This document shows positions 20,096-29,535 of a stretch of DNA of 64,000 bases, in pieces (the first letter of the stretch is position 1; each line of letters opens with the position of its first letter). Origin of the DNA: CAVQFO01 sp963711725 (GTDB taxonomy: Bacteria; Pseudomonadota; Gammaproteobacteria; Nitrococcales; Aquisalimonadaceae); contig CAVQFO010000020.1 in assembly GCA_963711725.1 (NCBI GenBank), forward strand, positions 124,001 through 188,000, written 5' to 3'. Position numbers and translations under genes: made by a program. The notes beneath the pieces were generated by a model. The model searched no databases and was not told the origin of the DNA. It saw only the letters and a program-made list of their open reading frames with translations.

Positions 20096-21158
20096 ATCAA
20101 ATACCGCCCTGGAAACGACGATCCCGCCGGCCGTGACCGTCGCGCGCCTGCAGGCTGCGCACCGGAAGGAGTGGGACCGGTTTGTCATGCGCTGTCCGGA
20201 GGCGACCTTTTTCCATCGCGCGGGTTGGCAGGAAGTCATTGAAAAGGCTTTCGGGCATCGAACCCATTTCCTGATCGCGCGGCGGCCGGGTGTCGGCATT
20301 GAGGGCGTCCTTCCGCTGGCCGAGATCCGGAGCCGGTTATTCGGACATTCGCTGATCAGCTTGCCGTTCTGTGTCTATGGCGGCATCGCCGCGGAGTCCT
20401 CCGAAGCGCGGGACGCCTTGGACGCCGAAGCTCAACAGCTGGCGGCAAGCCTGGGGGTGGGCCACCTGGAGTACCGAAACCGGCAGCCGTTGCACACCGA
20501 CTGGCATGGAAACGACCTTTACGTCACCTTCCGCGGAGAGATCGACCCCGAGCCCGAGAACAACCTGAAGCGAATCCCCCGCAAGCAAAGGGCCATGGTC
20601 CGCAAGGGTATCAAGGCGGGTCTCGAGAGCGCGCTGGATTGCGACACGAGCCGCTTCTTCGACGCCTATGCACGCAGCGTGCTGCGCCTCGGAACCCCCG
20701 TGTTTCCCCGGCGTTATTTCCGGCTTTTGAAAAGGGTCTTCGGGGACGATTGCGAGGTGCTCACCATCGAGCACGAGGGAGAGGTCGTTTCCAGCGTACT
20801 GAGCTTCTACTTCCGCGACGAGGTCTTGCCCTACTACGGCGGCGGAACGGACGCGGCACGTCGGTTCGCGGCCAACGATTTCATGTATTGGGAGCTGATG
20901 CGACGTGCGGCCGAGCGTGGTTACCGCGTATTCGACTTCGGGCGCAGCAAGGAGGGAACGGGCTCTTATGACTTCAAGCGACACTGGGGTTTCGAGCCGA
21001 TCCCGCTAAGTTACGAGTACCAGTTACATCGAGCGCGCAGCGTTCCAGAGCACAACCCACTCAATCCCCGCTATCAACGCCTGATTCGCATCTGGCAGCG
21101 TCTGCCGCTGGGCGTCGCCAACCTGATCGGGCCCCACATCGTGAAGAATCTGGGATGA
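20088..21158 (+). CDS. FemAB-like XrtA/PEP-CTERM-associated GNAT protein
   Basis: A 356-residue protein with the duplicated GNAT (FemAB/CelD-like) fold. Landmarks are FFHRAGWQEVIEKAFGH, IPRKQRAMVRKGIKAGL, FFRDEVLPYYGGGTDAARRFAANDFMYWELM and the C-terminal FDFGRSKEGTGSYDFKRHWGFEP. FemAB proteins transfer amino acids from aminoacyl-tRNA to peptidoglycan; the exosortase-associated members have no proven substrate. An aminoacylation or acylation of the polysaccharide or of the sorted protein is possible. It overlaps the deacetylase (8 bp) and the next glycosyltransferase (4 bp). Confidence 0.9.
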   Translation: MPESNTALETTIPPAVTVARLQAAHRKEWDRFVMRCPEATFFHRAGWQEVIEKAFGHRTHFLIARRPGVGIEGVLPLAEIRSRLFGHSLISLPFCVYGGIAAESSEARDALDAEAQQLAASLGVGHLEYRNRQPLHTDWHGNDLYVTFRGEIDPEPENNLKRIPRKQRAMVRKGIKAGLESALDCDTSRFFDAYARSVLRLGTPVFPRRYFRLLKRVFGDDCEVLTIEHEGEVVSSVLSFYFRDEVLPYYGGGTDAARRFAANDFMYWELMRRAAERGYRVFDFGRSKEGTGSYDFKRHWGFEPIPLSYEYQLHRARSVPEHNPLNPRYQRLIRIWQRLPLGVANLIGPHIVKNLG

Positions 21159-22417
21159 CGGCGAAGCCAAGTCTTCTGTTTCTGTCTCATCGAATTCCCT
21201 ATCCGCCGGACAAAGGGGAGAAGATTCGCGCCTGGCAGTTTCTTCGAGGGCTGGCCCGAGACTACCGCGTTTATCTGGGCACGTTCATCGACGACCCCCG
21301 CGATCGCCAGTTTACCGATGTAGTTGCCGGCGAATGCGAGGAATGCTGTTTCGTGGATCTCCATCCGTTTTCCGCCAAGCTGAAATCGCTGTCCGGGCTG
21401 GGTACCGGCCGTTCCCTGACGGAGGTGTACTACCGCAATGGGCGGTTGAGCCGCTGGACTGCCGGGCTCGCGGCGCGCGTGGGGCTGGACCGGGTGCTGG
21501 TCTACTCCTCCGCCATGGCCCAGTTTGCTCCGCGCATCGACGGCCGCCGCGTCGTCGACTACGTGGATGTGGATTCGGACAAATGGCGGCAGTACGCGGC
21601 CAGCCGCCGCGGACCCGCCCGGTGGATTTATGCGCGCGAAAGTCGCCGGTTGGCGGCCTACGAGCAAGCGTTGGCCGCGGAGTTCGACGCCGGAGTCTTC
21701 GTCTCCGCCGCCGAGGCCAGATTCTTCCAGGAGCGTGTGCCGTTGGTCGCCGACCGCATCCATGCCATTGATAACGGCGTCGATACCGACTTCTTCTCGC
21801 CGGAGCGCGACTATCCGAACCCCTATGACGCCGACGATCTGCCGATTGTCTTCACCGGGGCCATGGACTACTGGCCGAACGTGGACGCCGTGACCTTCTT
21901 CGCCCGTGAGGTCATGCCTGCGGTGAGGCGGGTGCAACCCAGGGCCGTTTTCTATATTGTCGGCGGCCGTCCGTCTCCCGCCGTGAAGTCGCTCCAGCAG
22001 TTGCCCGGCGTTCACGTGACCGGTCGCGTGCCCGATGTGCGGCCCTACGTCAGCCATGCCCGGATTTCTGTCGCCCCCTTGCGTCTGGCCCGGGGCGTTC
22101 AGAACAAGGTGCTGGAGGCGCTCGCCATGGCGAAGCCGGTTCTGGTCTCACCAGCGGCGCTGGAAGGGCTGGTGGCCGAGGAGGGCAGGCACCTCGCCGT
22201 GGCCCGAACCGCTGCTGATTTTTCAGAGTCCGCCGTGTCTCTGCTGGAGGGCGACCATGCGCAACTGGGCGCGCGCGGCCGCCAGTTGGTCACCGAGCGC
22301 TACGCCTGGGAGGCAAGCGTCGCCCGGCTCAAGGAATTGCTGGAAGGGAAGGCGCTTGGATCCTCGGTCAGCGGGCAGATCGACGGAGTGGTCGAGCGGG
22401 CCGGAGGGGCTGTATGA
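21155..22417 (+). CDS. Glycosyltransferase, PEP-CTERM/EpsH1 system type
   Basis: A 420-residue GT4-family enzyme of the exosortase-associated group. The N-terminal domain starts LFLSHRIPYPPDKGEKIRAW, and VDVDSDKWRQYA lies in the linker. The C-terminal UDP-sugar-binding domain contains VFTGAMDYWPNVDAV, VHVTGRVPDVRPYV, APLRLARGVQNKVLEALAM and an E7-type motif. It should add one sugar to the lipid-linked repeat unit on the cytoplasmic face. Overlaps of 4 bp on both sides place it in the continuous operon between the FemAB-like gene and xrtA. Confidence 0.92.
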   Translation: MTAKPSLLFLSHRIPYPPDKGEKIRAWQFLRGLARDYRVYLGTFIDDPRDRQFTDVVAGECEECCFVDLHPFSAKLKSLSGLGTGRSLTEVYYRNGRLSRWTAGLAARVGLDRVLVYSSAMAQFAPRIDGRRVVDYVDVDSDKWRQYAASRRGPARWIYARESRRLAAYEQALAAEFDAGVFVSAAEARFFQERVPLVADRIHAIDNGVDTDFFSPERDYPNPYDADDLPIVFTGAMDYWPNVDAVTFFAREVMPAVRRVQPRAVFYIVGGRPSPAVKSLQQLPGVHVTGRVPDVRPYVSHARISVAPLRLARGVQNKVLEALAMAKPVLVSPAALEGLVAEEGRHLAVARTAADFSESAVSLLEGDHAQLGARGRQLVTERYAWEASVARLKELLEGKALGSSVSGQIDGVVERAGGAV

Positions 22418-23997
22418 CCGAATATCAGAAACCGGATTCCTCCCTGGCGGCCTCGTCCACGGCTGACGCGAGCGCCCCCCGGCCCGCCGCGGTCGGACGC
22501 TGGCGCGTGGCGGCGTTCGCCCTGGGCATCCAGTTGCTCGTGCTGTTCGCGCTCTACTTCAATACGTTCCACAGCATGGTTCACACGTGGCTGCGCTCCG
22601 AGACCTTCGCGCACGGTCTGGCGATTGTTCCCATCGTCCTGTATCTCGTCTGGCGCCGCCGGGCGACTCTGCGCGCCCTTCCGGTCAACCCCGATCTCTG
22701 GGCGCTGCCCTTCATCGCGGGCGCCGGCGCGTTGTGGCTTGCCGGGGACTTGGCCGATGTTCAGGTCGCAAGCCAGTACGGCGCGACTCTGCTGATTCCG
22801 CTCTCGGTTTGGGTGCTGCTGGGCCGGCGTGTCGCAAAAGCCTTGCTGTTCCCGTTGGCTTTCCTGCTTCTGGCGGTGCCGTTCGGGGAGTTCCTGGTCC
22901 CCGAGCTGATGAAATTCACCGCGGATTTCACGGTGGCGTTGCTCCATCTGACCGGCATTCCGGTCTATCGGGAGGGGCTGCATCTCACATTGACCTCCGG
23001 GACCTGGTCGGTGGAAGCGGCCTGCAGCGGACTGCGTTACCTGATTGCGTCGTTCACACTCGGGTGTCTTTATGCCTACCTGACCTACCGCAGCCTTTGG
23101 CGGCGTCTGGTGTTCATTCTGCTGTCCCTTGCCGTGCCCATTCTCGCCAACGGACTGCGGGCATTTACGATTGTGCTGATCGGGCATTTCATCAGCATGG
23201 AGCTGGCTACGGGGATCGACCACATCATCTATGGCTGGCTCTTCTTTGGGCTAATCACGTTCATTCTGTTCTGGATCGGTGGCTACTGGCGGGATGACGA
23301 GAGCGAAGAGGGCGTTGCCGAGAGCCGCTCCGTTGGCGGCGTCGCCAATCGCGGCCGTCTCTTCGGCGCGGCTGTAGCAGCCGTCATCGCCGTGGCCCTG
23401 TGGCCGGCCTATGGCGCCTTGGTGAGCAGGATTGCTCCGAGCGCCACGGTAGCTCTCAGCGCTCCACGGGTCTCGGGTTGGACCGCGGCTCCGGACAACA
23501 TCGATTATACGCCCGCCTATCATGGGACCCGTGCCCATATGAATGTCGTTTATCGGCGTGGGAACGACCATGCCGGGCTTTACGTCGGCATGTACCGCAA
23601 TCAGAGGGAACACGCGGAGCTTATCGCCTGGGAGAATTCGCTGACGAACCAGGGCGTACCCAAGCCCTCGGACTGGCGGAAGGCTGCATCGGGGACCGCG
23701 CGGCTGGTCACGGAGGGTAAGCCGCTACCGGTGGACACGGCCGTGCTCGGTCGCGGCGACGATCATATCCTCGTGTGGCGGTGGTATTGGATCGACGGGC
23801 AATTCACCCGCGACCCCTTGGAAGTGAAGTTGCGCACGCTCTACGACCATCTGTTGGGGCGGGATGATGCGGCCGCGGCCATCGTCGTCTACGCACCCTT
23901 CGAAATCGTGCCGGACGAAGCCCGGGAAACACTGGATGGCTTTGTCGGAGACCTTCTCCCCCAATTGCGACAGAGCCTGGAGAATGTGCGTGGCTGA
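22414..23997 (+). CDS. xrtA: Exosortase A with fused EpsI domain
   Basis: A 527-residue inner-membrane protein. The first ~290 residues carry about eight transmembrane helices and the exosortase active-site triad: Cys204 in AACSGLRY, Arg249 in PILANGLRAF and His270 in DHIIYGW. This is a cysteine protease/transpeptidase-like enzyme that recognises PEP-CTERM tails, cleaves them and is thought to hand the protein to an envelope acceptor. The C-terminal ~200 residues are an EpsI-type domain (from VSGWTAAPDN to the end), as in type-A exosortases. It overlaps neighbours by 4 bp upstream and 14 bp downstream. The single clear substrate in this window is encoded at 60902. Confidence 0.96.
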   Translation: MTEYQKPDSSLAASSTADASAPRPAAVGRWRVAAFALGIQLLVLFALYFNTFHSMVHTWLRSETFAHGLAIVPIVLYLVWRRRATLRALPVNPDLWALPFIAGAGALWLAGDLADVQVASQYGATLLIPLSVWVLLGRRVAKALLFPLAFLLLAVPFGEFLVPELMKFTADFTVALLHLTGIPVYREGLHLTLTSGTWSVEAACSGLRYLIASFTLGCLYAYLTYRSLWRRLVFILLSLAVPILANGLRAFTIVLIGHFISMELATGIDHIIYGWLFFGLITFILFWIGGYWRDDESEEGVAESRSVGGVANRGRLFGAAVAAVIAVALWPAYGALVSRIAPSATVALSAPRVSGWTAAPDNIDYTPAYHGTRAHMNVVYRRGNDHAGLYVGMYRNQREHAELIAWENSLTNQGVPKPSDWRKAASGTARLVTEGKPLPVDTAVLGRGDDHILVWRWYWIDGQFTRDPLEVKLRTLYDHLLGRDDAAAAIVVYAPFEIVPDEARETLDGFVGDLLPQLRQSLENVRG

Positions 23998-25204
23998 GCG
24001 TGCTCGGGCAGACTGCCATCGGCCTCTGGTGGTGCACCTGATCTACCGTCTCGACGTCGGGGGATTGGAGAACGGCGTGGTGAACCTGATCAACACCATG
24101 CCCGCCGACCGTTTTCGTCATGCCATCGTGTGCATGACGGAATATACGGACTTTCGCCGCAGGATCCGCGTACCGGATGTGGCTGTCTACGCCCTGGGCA
24201 AGCCGGCCGGAAAGGCGCCCGGCACCTACCTGGCGCTCTGGCGGCTTCTCAGAAACCTTCGCCCGGCGATTGTGCATTCCCGTAATCTGGCGACGTTGGA
24301 AGGCCAGGTTGCCGCCGCCGCGGCGCGCGTGCCCGTTCGCGTTCACGGCGAACACGGCTGGGACGTTGATGACCTGCATGCGCGCAGCGCCCGCAACCGG
24401 CGGCTGAGGCGCGTGCTAAAGCCCTTTGTGCATCGCTATGTAGCGGTTTCGCGCCATCTCGCGGATTATCTCGTCGACTCCGTCGGCGTGCCCCGCCGAA
24501 AGATCAGCCAGATCTACAACGGCGTGGATACAACACGTTTCCGGCCGGGGGCAGTCGCTAGGCCGTCGCTGAAGGACGCCAATACCCGTTTCCTGGTGGG
24601 TACAGTCGGACGGCTGGCCGCCGTGAAGGACCAAGCCGCGCTAATCCGGGCGTTTGCCGCCGTGCTTCGAATGCGCCCCGAGTGGAGCGGACGGGTCCGG
24701 CTGGCGGTGATCGGTGACGGTGCGTTGCGCGGTGAGCTCGGGGAGCTGATCCGGGAAGAGGGGATTGAGGCGGACAGCACCATGACGGGGTCTCGTGACA
24801 ACGTCTCGGAGCTCATGCGGGAGATGGATCTGTTCGTCCTCCCCTCCCTCGCGGAAGGTGTCTCTAACACAATTCTGGAGGCCATGGCCACGGCCCTTCC
24901 GGTGATCGCCACCCGCGTCGGGGGGAACCCGGAGCTGGTCGACGACGGGCAAACCGGGCGCTTGGTCGCGGCGGCAGATTCCGACCAGCTCGCGGATGCC
25001 ATCGCTGCGTATGTCGACAATCCGGAGAGGGCCAGGGCCCATGGCGAGGAGGGCCGCCGGCGCGTGGAGCGGCAGTTCAGCCTGCGCGCCATGGTCGACG
25101 GCTATCTCGATGCCTATAGTGCCGCTTGCGCGGCTTCGGGCCGGTTCAACGACGGTTTTGCCGCCGGAACCGGTGCCGGTTTGCCGCCTACGGAGAGCCG
25201 ATAA
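23984..25204 (+). CDS. Glycosyltransferase, PEP-CTERM/EpsH1 system type (GT4)
   Basis: A 406-residue GT4 enzyme. The N-terminus is VVHLIYRLDVGGLENGVVNLIN, typical of the exosortase-associated second glycosyltransferase. HGEHGWDVDD and YNGVDTTRFRPG precede a GT1-type C-domain with VGTVGRLAAVKDQ, MTGSRDNVSELM, LPSLAEGVSNTILEAMA and TRVGGNPELVDDG. The ATG at 23984 has GGAG just upstream and overlaps xrtA by 14 bp. Its stop overlaps the next start as TAATG. Confidence 0.92.
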   Translation: MCVAERARADCHRPLVVHLIYRLDVGGLENGVVNLINTMPADRFRHAIVCMTEYTDFRRRIRVPDVAVYALGKPAGKAPGTYLALWRLLRNLRPAIVHSRNLATLEGQVAAAAARVPVRVHGEHGWDVDDLHARSARNRRLRRVLKPFVHRYVAVSRHLADYLVDSVGVPRRKISQIYNGVDTTRFRPGAVARPSLKDANTRFLVGTVGRLAAVKDQAALIRAFAAVLRMRPEWSGRVRLAVIGDGALRGELGELIREEGIEADSTMTGSRDNVSELMREMDLFVLPSLAEGVSNTILEAMATALPVIATRVGGNPELVDDGQTGRLVAAADSDQLADAIAAYVDNPERARAHGEEGRRRVERQFSLRAMVDGYLDAYSAACAASGRFNDGFAAGTGAGLPPTESR

Positions 25205-27150
25205 TGTGCGGAATCGCAGGAATCTTTGACCACCGCGGCCGTCGTCCGGTCGATCGCGATCTGCTTGGCCGGATGACCGCGACGCTGTTTCACCGCGGCC
25301 CGGACGAAGGCGGGCTCCACACGGAGCCCGGCGTGGGTCTTGGACATCGCAGGCTGTCCATCATTGATCTCGGGGGCGGACATCAACCTCTTTTCAATGA
25401 AGACGGCAGCGTGGCCGTGGTCTTCAACGGAGAGATCTACAATTTCCGAGGCCTGGTCGACGAGCTCAAGGCAGCCGGCCATGTCTTCAAGACCCATTCG
25501 GATACCGAAGTGATCGTCCACGGCTGGGAGGAATGGGGCGAGCATTGCGTGGACCGGTTTCGGGGCATGTTTGCCTTTGCCGTATGGGATCGCGGCCGTG
25601 ACTGCCTTTTTCTTGCGCGGGACCGCCTGGGGATCAAACCTCTTTACTATGCAGCCTTGCCGGACGGACGCGTCACCTTCGCCTCGGAGCTGAAGGCACT
25701 GTTGGTGGACCCCGCGTTACCTCGGGAAATCGACCCCCGGTCGGTGGAGGATTACTTTGCGTACGGCTATGTGCCGGAGCCACGGAGTATCTTCCGCCAC
25801 GCCTTCAAGCTTTCGCCGGGCCATACCTTGCTCGTGCGCCGGGACGGTGCGCCGTTGGTGCAGCGACGTTACTGGGATTTGCATTTCTCCTCGGAGCCCT
25901 TGGCGCCTGCCGCGGGACAGGCGGTGGAAGAGGCCGTGGTTGAGCATCTCCAGGACGCCGTGAGCAGCCACCTGGTGTCCGACGTGCCCGTCGGCGCGTT
26001 TCTGTCCGGAGGCGTCGATTCCAGCGCCGTGGTCGCGATGATGGCCCGGGTCGTGGACGACCCCGTGCGGACGGTGTCCATTGGCTTCGGCGATCCCCGG
26101 TTCAACGAGGCACACTACGCCGCCCAAGTGGCCGAGCGCTATCACACCGATCACCAGCTCCGCGAGGTCAACCCCGATGACTTCGGGCTCCTGGACCGTC
26201 TGGCACGGCTCTACGACGAGCCCTACGCCGACAGTTCCGCCATGCCCACGTACCGCGTCTGCGAGTTGGCCCGGCAGCGGGTCAAGGTGGCCCTGTCGGG
26301 TGATGGTGGCGACGAGGCTTTCGCCGGCTACCGCCGGTATCAGTGGCACCTCAAGGAGGAACAGGTTCGCGGGGTGCTGCCCCTGGGTTTGCGCCGTAAC
26401 GTTTTCGGCGCGCTGGGCTGGGCGTACCCCAAACTCGACTGGGCACCCCGGTTCCTGCGCGCCAAGGCAACCTTCCAGGCCCTGGGGCGCGATAGCGTGG
26501 AAGGCTATTTCCATAGCGTGTCCCTGGTTAGCGCCTGGCAGCGTCAGAGCTTGTTCTCCCGGGCATTCCAGCGGGAGTTGCAAGGTTACGAGGCCGTGCA
26601 GGTGTTGCGGGATCACGCGGTCAACGGGCCCGACCATCCGTTGTCCAGGGTGCAGTACCTGGACTTCAAGACTTATCTGCCGGGCGACATTCTCACCAAG
26701 GTGGATCGTGCAAGTATGGCTCATTCACTGGAAGTACGCGTTCCCGTCCTGGATCACCGGTTCGTCGAATGGGCAGCGAGCCTCCCTCCGTCCCTCAAGC
26801 TGTCTGGCGGCGAAGGCAAATATGTCCTGAAAAGGGCGTTGGAGCCGTATTTGCCCCGGGACGTGCTCTATCGAAAAAAAATGGGTTTTGCCGTGCCGTT
26901 GGCGAGCTGGTTCCGCGGCCCGCTACGCGACAAATTGCGGGATGCGGTGCTTGGCGACACGCTGGCAGATACGGGTATTTTCGACCAACGCACGCTCAAG
27001 GCATTGGTGGAACGCCATCAAAGCGGTGCCCGGGACCATAGCGCCATCTTGTGGAGTTTGCTCATGTTCGAGCGTTTCGTCAGCGGTGTCATGGAGGGGC
27101 AATCCGGCATGGCGCCCAGTGTCCGCCCGGCGGCCATGGAATCGGCCTAG
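25204..27150 (+). CDS. XrtA-associated amidotransferase 1 (asparagine synthase-like)
   Basis: A 648-residue AsnB-type protein. N-terminal Cys2 (MCGIAGIFDHRG) is the glutaminase nucleophile. The Ntn domain includes FHRGPDEGG, GHRRLSIIDL and FNGEIYNF, and the synthetase domain has the PP-loop FLSGGVDSSAV and LSGDGGDEAFAGYRRY. Both halves are intact. It differs from housekeeping asparagine synthetase in context: it lies between exosortase-type glycosyltransferases, and such proteins probably amidate a uronic acid or another carboxylate on the glycan. A second, N-terminally unusual homologue lies at 57488. Confidence 0.92.
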   Translation: MCGIAGIFDHRGRRPVDRDLLGRMTATLFHRGPDEGGLHTEPGVGLGHRRLSIIDLGGGHQPLFNEDGSVAVVFNGEIYNFRGLVDELKAAGHVFKTHSDTEVIVHGWEEWGEHCVDRFRGMFAFAVWDRGRDCLFLARDRLGIKPLYYAALPDGRVTFASELKALLVDPALPREIDPRSVEDYFAYGYVPEPRSIFRHAFKLSPGHTLLVRRDGAPLVQRRYWDLHFSSEPLAPAAGQAVEEAVVEHLQDAVSSHLVSDVPVGAFLSGGVDSSAVVAMMARVVDDPVRTVSIGFGDPRFNEAHYAAQVAERYHTDHQLREVNPDDFGLLDRLARLYDEPYADSSAMPTYRVCELARQRVKVALSGDGGDEAFAGYRRYQWHLKEEQVRGVLPLGLRRNVFGALGWAYPKLDWAPRFLRAKATFQALGRDSVEGYFHSVSLVSAWQRQSLFSRAFQRELQGYEAVQVLRDHAVNGPDHPLSRVQYLDFKTYLPGDILTKVDRASMAHSLEVRVPVLDHRFVEWAASLPPSLKLSGGEGKYVLKRALEPYLPRDVLYRKKMGFAVPLASWFRGPLRDKLRDAVLGDTLADTGIFDQRTLKALVERHQSGARDHSAILWSLLMFERFVSGVMEGQSGMAPSVRPAAMESA

Positions 27151-27163
27151 GAAATCACTTCCC

Positions 27164-28378
27164 ATGCGCATACTCCACGTATTCGATCATTCCATCCCGC
27201 TGCACAGCGGATACAGCTTCCGCAGCCGCGCGATCCTGGAGCACCAGCGGGCGCTGGGGTGGGAAACGTTCCACGTGACCGGGCCCAAGCATTACGCCAA
27301 GTCTCCGGAAGAGGAAACCGTGGACGGCCTGCACTTCTACCGCAGCGATCCGCTGGCCGGATGGCGTGCCCGCGCACCGCTGTTCAACCACTGGGCCGTG
27401 GTTCGGACCCTGGAACAGCGGATCGAAGAGGTCGCCCGGCACGTGCGCCCGGACATCATTCACGCCCACTCGCCGGCGCTCAACGGACTGGCGGCCTTGA
27501 ATGCGGGCGGACGGTTGGGAATCCCGGTGGTCTACGAGGTGCGAGCCTTCTGGGAGGATGCCGCCGTCGATCACGGCACCACGTGGGAGGGCAGCCCCCG
27601 CTATCGCCTGACCCGCCGGCTCGAAACCCACGTGCTGCGCCGAGCCGACGCGGTGACCTGCATCTGCGAGGGCTTGCGGGCGGATATCGCCGGGCGGGGG
27701 ATCCCCGAGACCCGGATCAAGATAATCCCCAACGCGGTGGATGCGGGGCGCTTCACTTTCAGCCCGGCGAAGGATGCGGGGCTGGCCCGCGAGCTCGGTC
27801 TGGGCGAGGGGCCGGTACTGGGGTTCATCGGGTCGTTCTATGCGTACGAGGGCCTGGAGTTGTTGCTGCGCGCGTTACCGTCGCTCGTCCAGCAATATCC
27901 CGAAATCCGGGCACTCCTCGTGGGTGGCGGTCCCGAAGAGGAGCGGTTGAAGGTCGAGGTGGAAACCCTGGGCCTGGCCGACAAGGTGGTCTTCACGGGG
28001 CGGGTCCCTCACGAACAGATTTCGCGCTACTACGGCTTGGTGGACGTCTTCGCCTATCCCCGATTGCCCATCCGTTTGACCGAACTGGTCACTCCGTTGA
28101 AGCCCCTGGAGGCCATGGCTCAGGGCAAGCTGGTTGTGGCTTCGGACGTGGGGGGGCACCGGGAGTTGATCCACGACGGCGACAACGGCTTCCTGTTCCA
28201 AGCCGGCTCGGCGGAGGCCCTTGCGAGCGCAATTGCGGGGCTTTTAAGTAGGCGCGACCAGTGGGATTCCATCCGCCAACGGGGACGGGCCTTTGTCGAG
28301 ACGGAGCGCAGCTGGCCCGTATCGGTGGGTCGCTACGCCGCCGTCTACGATCGGGTTCTCGCCGGGAGGGCGGCGTGA
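27164..28378 (+). CDS. Glycosyltransferase, exosortase A system-associated (GT4)
   Basis: A 404-residue GT4 enzyme beginning RILHVFDHSIPLHSGYSFR, the signature of the exosortase-A-associated glycosyltransferase group. VYEVRAFWEDAAVDHG lies in the middle, and the C-domain has IPNAVDAGRF, IGSFYAYEGLELLLRAL, FTGRVPHEQISRYYGLVDVF and VASDVGGHRELIHDG. The start ATG lies 13 bases after the amidotransferase stop. The stop overlaps the next gene by 4 bp (GTGA). Confidence 0.93.
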   Translation: MRILHVFDHSIPLHSGYSFRSRAILEHQRALGWETFHVTGPKHYAKSPEEETVDGLHFYRSDPLAGWRARAPLFNHWAVVRTLEQRIEEVARHVRPDIIHAHSPALNGLAALNAGGRLGIPVVYEVRAFWEDAAVDHGTTWEGSPRYRLTRRLETHVLRRADAVTCICEGLRADIAGRGIPETRIKIIPNAVDAGRFTFSPAKDAGLARELGLGEGPVLGFIGSFYAYEGLELLLRALPSLVQQYPEIRALLVGGGPEEERLKVEVETLGLADKVVFTGRVPHEQISRYYGLVDVFAYPRLPIRLTELVTPLKPLEAMAQGKLVVASDVGGHRELIHDGDNGFLFQAGSAEALASAIAGLLSRRDQWDSIRQRGRAFVETERSWPVSVGRYAAVYDRVLAGRAA

Positions 28379-29535
28379 CCACGGCGGCGCCGACGATGGA
28401 ACGGAAACGCGCCGGAGGCGTGTCGGCGCAGGGATTGCCGAGCGGTTTTCGACTCGCCTTGGTGGGGCCGCTGCCTCCGCCCTCGGGGGGGATGGCCAAC
28501 CAGACCCGACAGTTGGCCCGCCTTTGGCGCACCGGGGGCATGGACGTGGATTTGGTGGTGACCAACCGCGCATATCGCCCGGGCTGGATTGGCAAGCTCC
28601 GGGGCGTGCGAGCGCTGTTCCGGCTGCTGCCCTACGCCGTTTCCCTCTGGCGCGCCGCCGGGCGATGCTCGCTGATCCACGTGATGGCCAATTCCGGTTG
28701 GTCGTGGCATTTATTCGCGGCACCGGCCATCCTGATCGGCAGGCTTCGCGGTGTGCCGGTGGCAGTCAACTACCGGGGCGGGCAGGCGGGCGCTTTTCTG
28801 GAACGCCAGGGCCGTTTGGTGGCACCGACGTTGCGCTTGGCCGACCGACTTGTGGTGCCGTCGGGCTTTCTGCGGGACGTCTTTCATCGGCACGGCTTCA
28901 CGGCGGAAATCGTTCCCAACATCATCGATGTGGAGCGCTTTCGGCCCAGGAATCCGGGGTCGCCGCAGTTTGGGGGAGCCTGCATCCTCGTGGCGCGGAA
29001 TCTCGAGGCCATTTACGACATCGCCACGGCCCTGCGCGCGTTCGCAAGGGTCTTGGAACGATACCCGGCCGCCCGGCTGATCGTCGCCGGGTCGGGACCG
29101 GAGCGCGAAGCCTTGTCCGATCTGGCGCGGTCCCTGGAAATTGCCGACCGCGTTCGCTTTACCGGCCGGGTGGACAATGACCGCATGGCGGAGCTCTATC
29201 GGGATGCCGATGTGCTGCTGAATACCAGCCGGGTGGATAACATGCCGAACTCGCTTCTCGAGGCCATGGCCAGCGGCGTGCCGATCGTCTCCAGCGAGGT
29301 GGGCGGGATTCCGTATCTGATCCAGTCCGGCGACACGGGTCTGCTTGTGCCGCCACGCGACCCGCAGGCCGCTGCCGATGCCGTGCTTTGCATACTGAAC
29401 GACCCGGTGCTGGCGGAGCGGTTGAAACAGCGGGCCAGGGACGTAGTCCAGGCCTATGCTTGGGAGAACGTCCGCCTTCAATGGCTTTCCCTGTATGGTG
29501 AAATGGTCAAGGAGGCCGGCCGTGCCGTTGCGTGA
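28375..29535 (+). CDS. Glycosyltransferase family 4
   Basis: A 386-residue GT4 enzyme with the nucleotide-sugar N-domain (LALVGPLPPPSGGMANQ) and C-domain motifs ILVARNLEAIYDIATAL, FTGRVDNDRMAELYRDAD, NMPNSLLEAMASGVPIVSSEVGG and GLLVPPRD. GTG 28375 has GGGAGG five bases upstream; an ATG at 28396 is a weaker choice. It overlaps the genes on both sides (4 bp and 14 bp) and is part of the continuous EPS operon. Confidence 0.9.
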   Translation: MTTAAPTMERKRAGGVSAQGLPSGFRLALVGPLPPPSGGMANQTRQLARLWRTGGMDVDLVVTNRAYRPGWIGKLRGVRALFRLLPYAVSLWRAAGRCSLIHVMANSGWSWHLFAAPAILIGRLRGVPVAVNYRGGQAGAFLERQGRLVAPTLRLADRLVVPSGFLRDVFHRHGFTAEIVPNIIDVERFRPRNPGSPQFGGACILVARNLEAIYDIATALRAFARVLERYPAARLIVAGSGPEREALSDLARSLEIADRVRFTGRVDNDRMAELYRDADVLLNTSRVDNMPNSLLEAMASGVPIVSSEVGGIPYLIQSGDTGLLVPPRDPQAAADAVLCILNDPVLAERLKQRARDVVQAYAWENVRLQWLSLYGEMVKEAGRAVA